A DNA stretch of 8,548 bases, taken from contig CAJPTB010000066.1 in assembly GCA_905373325.1 (NCBI GenBank), positions 1-8,548 on the forward strand, given 5' to 3'. Made by a program: the position numbers and the translations under genes. Positions 5,046 to 8,548 of the stretch are shown here, one piece after another. Origin of the DNA: an uncultured Ancrocorticia sp. (lineage in GTDB: Bacteria; Actinomycetota; Actinomycetes; Actinomycetales; Actinomycetaceae). Numbering within the stretch: position 1 is the first letter of the stretch; every line of letters begins with the position of its first letter. The notes under the pieces were generated by a model that saw only the letters and a list, made by a program, of their open reading frames with translations, was not told where the DNA came from and searched no databases.

Positions 5046-7727
5046 ATGACGAAATCGACAGACGAATTCAAGGCGGCCAATTTCGGGGGCGAGCTTCGCG
5101 AGCGCGTGGAGGTTCCCGGCAAGGCCAGCCTCGAAAACCGCTGGGGAAGGCGCTGGCAAGAGGACGGCACGTACGCCTTCGACCACACCGCGACCCGCGA
5201 GAACGTCTACTCGATCGACACTCCCCCGCCCACCGTGTCCGGCTCTCTGCACGTGGGCCATGTCTTTTCCTACACGCACACCGACACGATGGCGCGCTAC
5301 CAGCGTATGCGCGGCAAGTCGGTCTTTTACCCGATGGGCTGGGACGACAACGGCCTGCCCACCGAGCGGCGCGTGCAGAACTACTACGGCGTGCGCTGCG
5401 ACCCGTCGCTGCCCTACGACCCCGATTTCGTCCCTCCCCACGACGGCGGCGACGGCAAGTCGATCAAATACGCCGACCAGGCGCCGATCTCGCGGCGCAA
5501 TTTCATCGAGCTGTGCTGGAAGCTGACCGAGGAGGACGAGGCGCAGTTCGAGGCGCTCTGGCGCTACCTGGGCCTCTCGGTCGATTGGAGCCAGCACTAT
5601 CAGACGATCGGAGCGAAGGCCCAGAAGATCGCCCAGGCTGGGTTCCTGCGGAACCTCGAACGCGGCGAGGCCTATCAGGCTCAGGCTCCCGGGCTGTGGG
5701 ACGTGACCTTCCAAACGGCCGTCGCCCAGGCGGAGCTGGAAGCCCGCGAATACCCCGGCGCCTATCACTCGCTCGCGTTCCACGGCGAGGGCGGCGACGT
5801 CGTCATCGAAACCACGCGGCCGGAGCTGCTTCCCGCCTGCGTCGCCCTCATCGCGCACCCCGACGACGAACGTTACAGCCACCTCTTCGGCACAACCGTG
5901 ACGTCCCCGATCTTCGACGTCGAGCTTCCCGTCCTCGCCCACCCTGCGGCCGAAGCTGATAAGGGCGCGGGAATCGCCATGTGCTGCACCTTTGGCGATC
6001 TGACCGACGTCGTGTGGTGGCGCGAGCTGGACCTGCCCATGCGTTCGGTGCTCGGCAAAGACGGCCGCATCGTCGCGCAGACGCCGGAGTGGATTGCGTC
6101 CGAACGCGGCGTCGCCGCCTACGAGGCCATGGCCGGGAAAACGGCTTTCTCCGCCCGGAAGGCGCTCGTCGAGGCGCTGACCGACAGCGGCGAGATGCTC
6201 GGCGAGCCCAAGCCCACCTCCCGCATGACGAATTTCTTTGAGAAGGGCGACAAGCCGCTGGAGATCGTCACGTCGCGCCAGTGGTACATCCGCAACGGCG
6301 GGCGCGACCACACCGAAGCCAACGGCAGGCAGCTGCGCGAGAACCTCATCGCGGCCGGAAACGAGCTCGCCTTCCACCCCGATTTCATGCACGTGCGCTA
6401 CGACAACTGGGTCGGCGGCCTCAACACCGACTGGCTCATCTCCCGCCAGCGCTTTTTCGGCGTGCCGATCCCGCTGTGGTATCGGGTGCGCGAGTCCGGG
6501 GAAGTCGACTACGACGACGTCATCGTGCCCGACGTCGAGCGCCTGCCCGTCGACCCCTCGTCGGACGTCCCCGAAGGCTTCAGCGAGGATCAGCGCGGCG
6601 AGCCGGGAGGCTTCGTCGGCGAGATCGACATCATGGACACGTGGGCCACGTCCTCTCTCAGCCCCCAGATCGCGGGCGGCTGGCTGACCGACGAGGACCT
6701 GTTCTCGCGCGTCTACCCGATGGACGTGCGCCCGCAGGGCCAGGACATCATCCGCACGTGGCTTTTCTCCTCGATGGTGCGCGCCCACCTGGAATTCGGG
6801 GAGAACCCCTGGAGGCACGCCGCGATCTCCGGGTGGATCCTGGATCCCGACCGGAAGAAGATGTCCAAGTCCAAGGGCAATGTGGTCACCCCGATGGCCC
6901 TGCTCGAAAAGCACGGGTCGGACGCGGTGCGCTACTGGGCCGCGAGCGCGCGCCTGGGCGTGGACGCGACCTTCGACGAACAGCAGATGAAGATCGGGCG
7001 CCGTCTGGCGATGAAAGTTCTCAACGCCTCGAAGTTCGCCCTGTCGATGGGCGGCGAGGGGGCGCCCGCGGACGTCGACGTCGCCGCCGTGACCGAGCCG
7101 GCGGACCGCGCGGTCCTCGCGGGCCTCGCCGACGTCGTCGATGAGGCGACCGCCTCCTTCGACGCCTACGACCACACCCGCGCGCTCGAACTTGCCGAGT
7201 CCTGCTTCTGGTCCTTCTGCGACGATTATCTGGAGCTCGTGAAGGACCGCGCTTACTCGGACGACCCTTCGGCGCGATCCGCACGGGTTGCCCTCAACGT
7301 GGCCGTGGACGTTTTCCTGCGGCTCCTTGCGCCGTTCATTCCCTACGCCACGGAGGAAGTGTGGAGCTGGTTCCGCACGGGCTCGGTCCATCGCGCCGCT
7401 TGGCCGAGCTCGGAGCCCTTGCGCGCCGCGGCCGCGGGCGCGGACGCCGAGATTCTGCGGGTCGCGGGCGAGGCTTTGACCGCACTGCGGAAAGTGAAGT
7501 CGGAGAACAAGGTCTCCCAGCGCACGACGTACGCCGCGGTCTCCATCGAGGTGGCCGACGCCGACCGCGCCCGGCTTGACGCGGTGCACGCCGATCTCGT
7601 GCGAGCCGCGCACGTCCGCGGCGATCTCAGCGCCCGCTCGGTGGAGGGCGATGCGCCGGTGGCTGTCGTCTCCTACCAGCTGGACCCGCCAGAGCCTAAG
7701 AAGCCCGCCTCCGCACAGAAGGCTTGA
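5046..7727 (+). CDS. valS: Valyl-tRNA synthetase
   Basis: This cytoplasmic class I aminoacyl-tRNA synthetase charges tRNA-Val with valine. The 893-residue protein shows the HIGH-type motif HVGH (69-72), then GWDDNGLPTERRVQNYYGVR (98-117), characteristic of one actinobacterial ValRS form. The CP1 editing domain that hydrolyses mischarged threonine includes ETTRPE (255-260) and continues to about 330. The catalytic core resumes at WYIRNGGRDH (413-422) and carries KMSKS (605-609). The anticodon-binding domain is about 690-830. The C-terminus is short, without an obvious long coiled-coil arm as in E. coli ValRS. ATG at 5046 has GGAAGA nine bases upstream; the frame is open for 57 more codons, but that part runs across the AraC promoter repeats and looks non-coding. 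It is divergent from the AraC gene. No T-box motif was found in the 200-bp leader region. Confidence 0.97.
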   Translation: MTKSTDEFKAANFGGELRERVEVPGKASLENRWGRRWQEDGTYAFDHTATRENVYSIDTPPPTVSGSLHVGHVFSYTHTDTMARYQRMRGKSVFYPMGWDDNGLPTERRVQNYYGVRCDPSLPYDPDFVPPHDGGDGKSIKYADQAPISRRNFIELCWKLTEEDEAQFEALWRYLGLSVDWSQHYQTIGAKAQKIAQAGFLRNLERGEAYQAQAPGLWDVTFQTAVAQAELEAREYPGAYHSLAFHGEGGDVVIETTRPELLPACVALIAHPDDERYSHLFGTTVTSPIFDVELPVLAHPAAEADKGAGIAMCCTFGDLTDVVWWRELDLPMRSVLGKDGRIVAQTPEWIASERGVAAYEAMAGKTAFSARKALVEALTDSGEMLGEPKPTSRMTNFFEKGDKPLEIVTSRQWYIRNGGRDHTEANGRQLRENLIAAGNELAFHPDFMHVRYDNWVGGLNTDWLISRQRFFGVPIPLWYRVRESGEVDYDDVIVPDVERLPVDPSSDVPEGFSEDQRGEPGGFVGEIDIMDTWATSSLSPQIAGGWLTDEDLFSRVYPMDVRPQGQDIIRTWLFSSMVRAHLEFGENPWRHAAISGWILDPDRKKMSKSKGNVVTPMALLEKHGSDAVRYWAASARLGVDATFDEQQMKIGRRLAMKVLNASKFALSMGGEGAPADVDVAAVTEPADRAVLAGLADVVDEATASFDAYDHTRALELAESCFWSFCDDYLELVKDRAYSDDPSARSARVALNVAVDVFLRLLAPFIPYATEEVWSWFRTGSVHRAAWPSSEPLRAAAAGADAEILRVAGEALTALRKVKSENKVSQRTTYAAVSIEVADADRARLDAVHADLVRAAHVRGDLSARSVEGDAPVAVVSYQLDPPEPKKPASAQKA

Positions 7728-7752
7728 GAAGCAAGGGCCCGCCAAATAGCCT
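7724..7752 (+). promoter_or_regulatory. Candidate promoter for the acyl-CoA synthetase gene
   Basis: TTGAGA (7724-7729, five of six matches to TTGACA) overlaps the valS stop codon, and TAGCCT (7747-7752, fits TANNNT) follows after exactly 17 bp. This would give a leader of about 60 bases. AGCCT (7748-7752) is matched by an inverted AGGCT (7763-7767) near the expected start site. A second -10-like TATCCT at 7793-7798 lacks a good -35. No terminator is visible after valS, so readthrough from valS is also possible. Confidence 0.4.
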
Positions 7753-7820
7753 CATCTTCGCTAGGCTGGAAGCAAACTTCCCGACAGTCCGCTATCCTAC
7801 TGATGGGTAGAAAGGATGCT

Positions 7821-8548
7821 ATGAGCAACGTTGTCGAAATCGACGGCCGCCGGGCCGCCTATCGCGCCGGAAAGATCACGATCACCGAATCGATGTCCAT
7901 TCCGTGGGTCATGCGCAATCACGCACACGATCGCGCCGAACAGATCGTATTTGAGCGCAAATCCTCCATCAACACCTGGGTTCCAGTGACATGGCGCCAG
8001 TTTTACGCCGAAGTTCGCGCGCTCGCGCGCGGTCTGCTCGCCCTCGGCGTCGAACCCAACGACCATATCGCGATCATGAGCCATTCACGATACGAGTTCG
8101 CACTTTTCGATCAGGCGACGTGGGCCGTGGGCGCGCAGCTCATTCCCATTTACGAAACCGATTCGACCGATCAGGCCAGATGGATCGTCAAAGACTCGCA
8201 GTGCAGAATGGCGATTGCGGAGACCCCCCAGATCCGCGACGTTCTCGCTCCCCTGCTTTCAGAGCTAGACCATTTCGAGGCGATCCACGTCATCGAGGAG
8301 AACGCCGTCGAAAAGATCTCAGCCAAAGGCTCCCTCGCGCTCGATCCCGAGATCGACCGGAGGATTGACGCGACCACAGCCGACGACCTCGCCACGATCA
8401 TTTACACGTCCGGCACAACCGGCCTTCCCAAGGGCGCGCGCCTAAGCCATCGCAACCTCCTCCACGTGGCCATCAACGGCCCCCTGGACGACGGCCTTTC
8501 GCAGATCATCGGCGGAATGAGCTGCGCGCCCACGGCCCACGTCGCCTG
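7821..8548 (+). CDS. Long-chain fatty-acid-CoA ligase (AMP-forming), N-terminal part
   Basis: This gene runs off the right edge; 242 codons are visible. The enzyme class activates fatty acids with ATP to acyl-adenylates and then acyl-CoA thioesters, feeding lipid synthesis or degradation. The N-terminal region shows VTWRQFYAEVRALARGLLAL (57-76) and HIAIMSHSRYEFALFDQAT (82-100). It then shows GAQLIPIYETDSTDQARWIV (104-123), typical of long-chain acyl-CoA synthetases of the FAA1/FadD15 type. The AMP-binding P-loop motif is YTSGTTGLPKGARLSHRN (195-212). Further adenylation motifs and the C-terminal lid lie outside the window. ATG at 7821 has GAAAGG five bases upstream, and conserved sequence starts within the first 30 residues. 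It lies 93 bp after valS on the same strand. Family is firm; chain-length preference is inferred. Confidence 0.93.
   Translation, partial: MSNVVEIDGRRAAYRAGKITITESMSIPWVMRNHAHDRAEQIVFERKSSINTWVPVTWRQFYAEVRALARGLLALGVEPNDHIAIMSHSRYEFALFDQATWAVGAQLIPIYETDSTDQARWIVKDSQCRMAIAETPQIRDVLAPLLSELDHFEAIHVIEENAVEKISAKGSLALDPEIDRRIDATTADDLATIIYTSGTTGLPKGARLSHRNLLHVAINGPLDDGLSQIIGGMSCAPTAHVA

Noticed and set aside
5019..7745. Very long open frame of 908 codons antisense to valS.
   Set aside because: It is the complement of a GC-rich gene with strong codon bias; its translation shows no domain and valS is unmistakable.

Overview
The window looks like chromosomal DNA from a high-GC Gram-positive bacterium (Actinomycetota, perhaps an Actinomycetaceae-like genus; the family is an inference). 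The evidence is the GC-rich codon use in proC and valS, the actinobacterial form of valyl-tRNA synthetase, and a MarR gene that appears to be transcribed without a leader, which is common in this phylum. No rRNA, tRNA, CRISPR array, transposase or phage gene was seen.

Layout from left to right. Positions 1-120 (minus) hold the first 40 codons of a short-chain dehydrogenase that leaves the window. Positions 121-497 are a divergent intergenic region with two dyads near the dehydrogenase start and a degenerate 28/15-bp repeat array (286-446) just before proC. proC (498-1310, plus) makes pyrroline-5-carboxylate reductase and is followed by a hairpin with a short T run. A compact MarR + six-TM DUF998-type membrane protein operon (1548-2578, plus) starts from a promoter whose spacer and -10 are overlapped by a perfect dyad. 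A 550-bp stretch without a convincing gene follows (2579-3129): AT-rich in part, with a 16-bp tandem duplication and nested palindromes. It ends in a perfect 15-bp hairpin that terminates the opposing operon. That operon (minus, 4844 to 3130) encodes an AraC-family regulator with an N-terminal HTH and a double-domain VOC (glyoxalase-fold) protein; a 20-bp tandem repeat lies directly upstream of it. valS (5046-7727, plus) and the start of a long-chain acyl-CoA synthetase (7821 to the right edge, plus) complete the window.

proC, valS and the acyl-CoA synthetase are core metabolism and translation. The two small regulator cassettes (MarR + DUF998; AraC + VOC) look like accessory modules set among housekeeping genes. 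The AraC/VOC block and the AT-rich stretch beside it are visibly lower in GC than valS, which fits later acquisition.

I do not see an obviously new defence or biosynthetic system. The items most worth checking are the repeat array before proC, the leaderless MarR promoter with its embedded operator, the tandem 20-mers before the AraC gene, and the unexplained AT-rich palindromic stretch.
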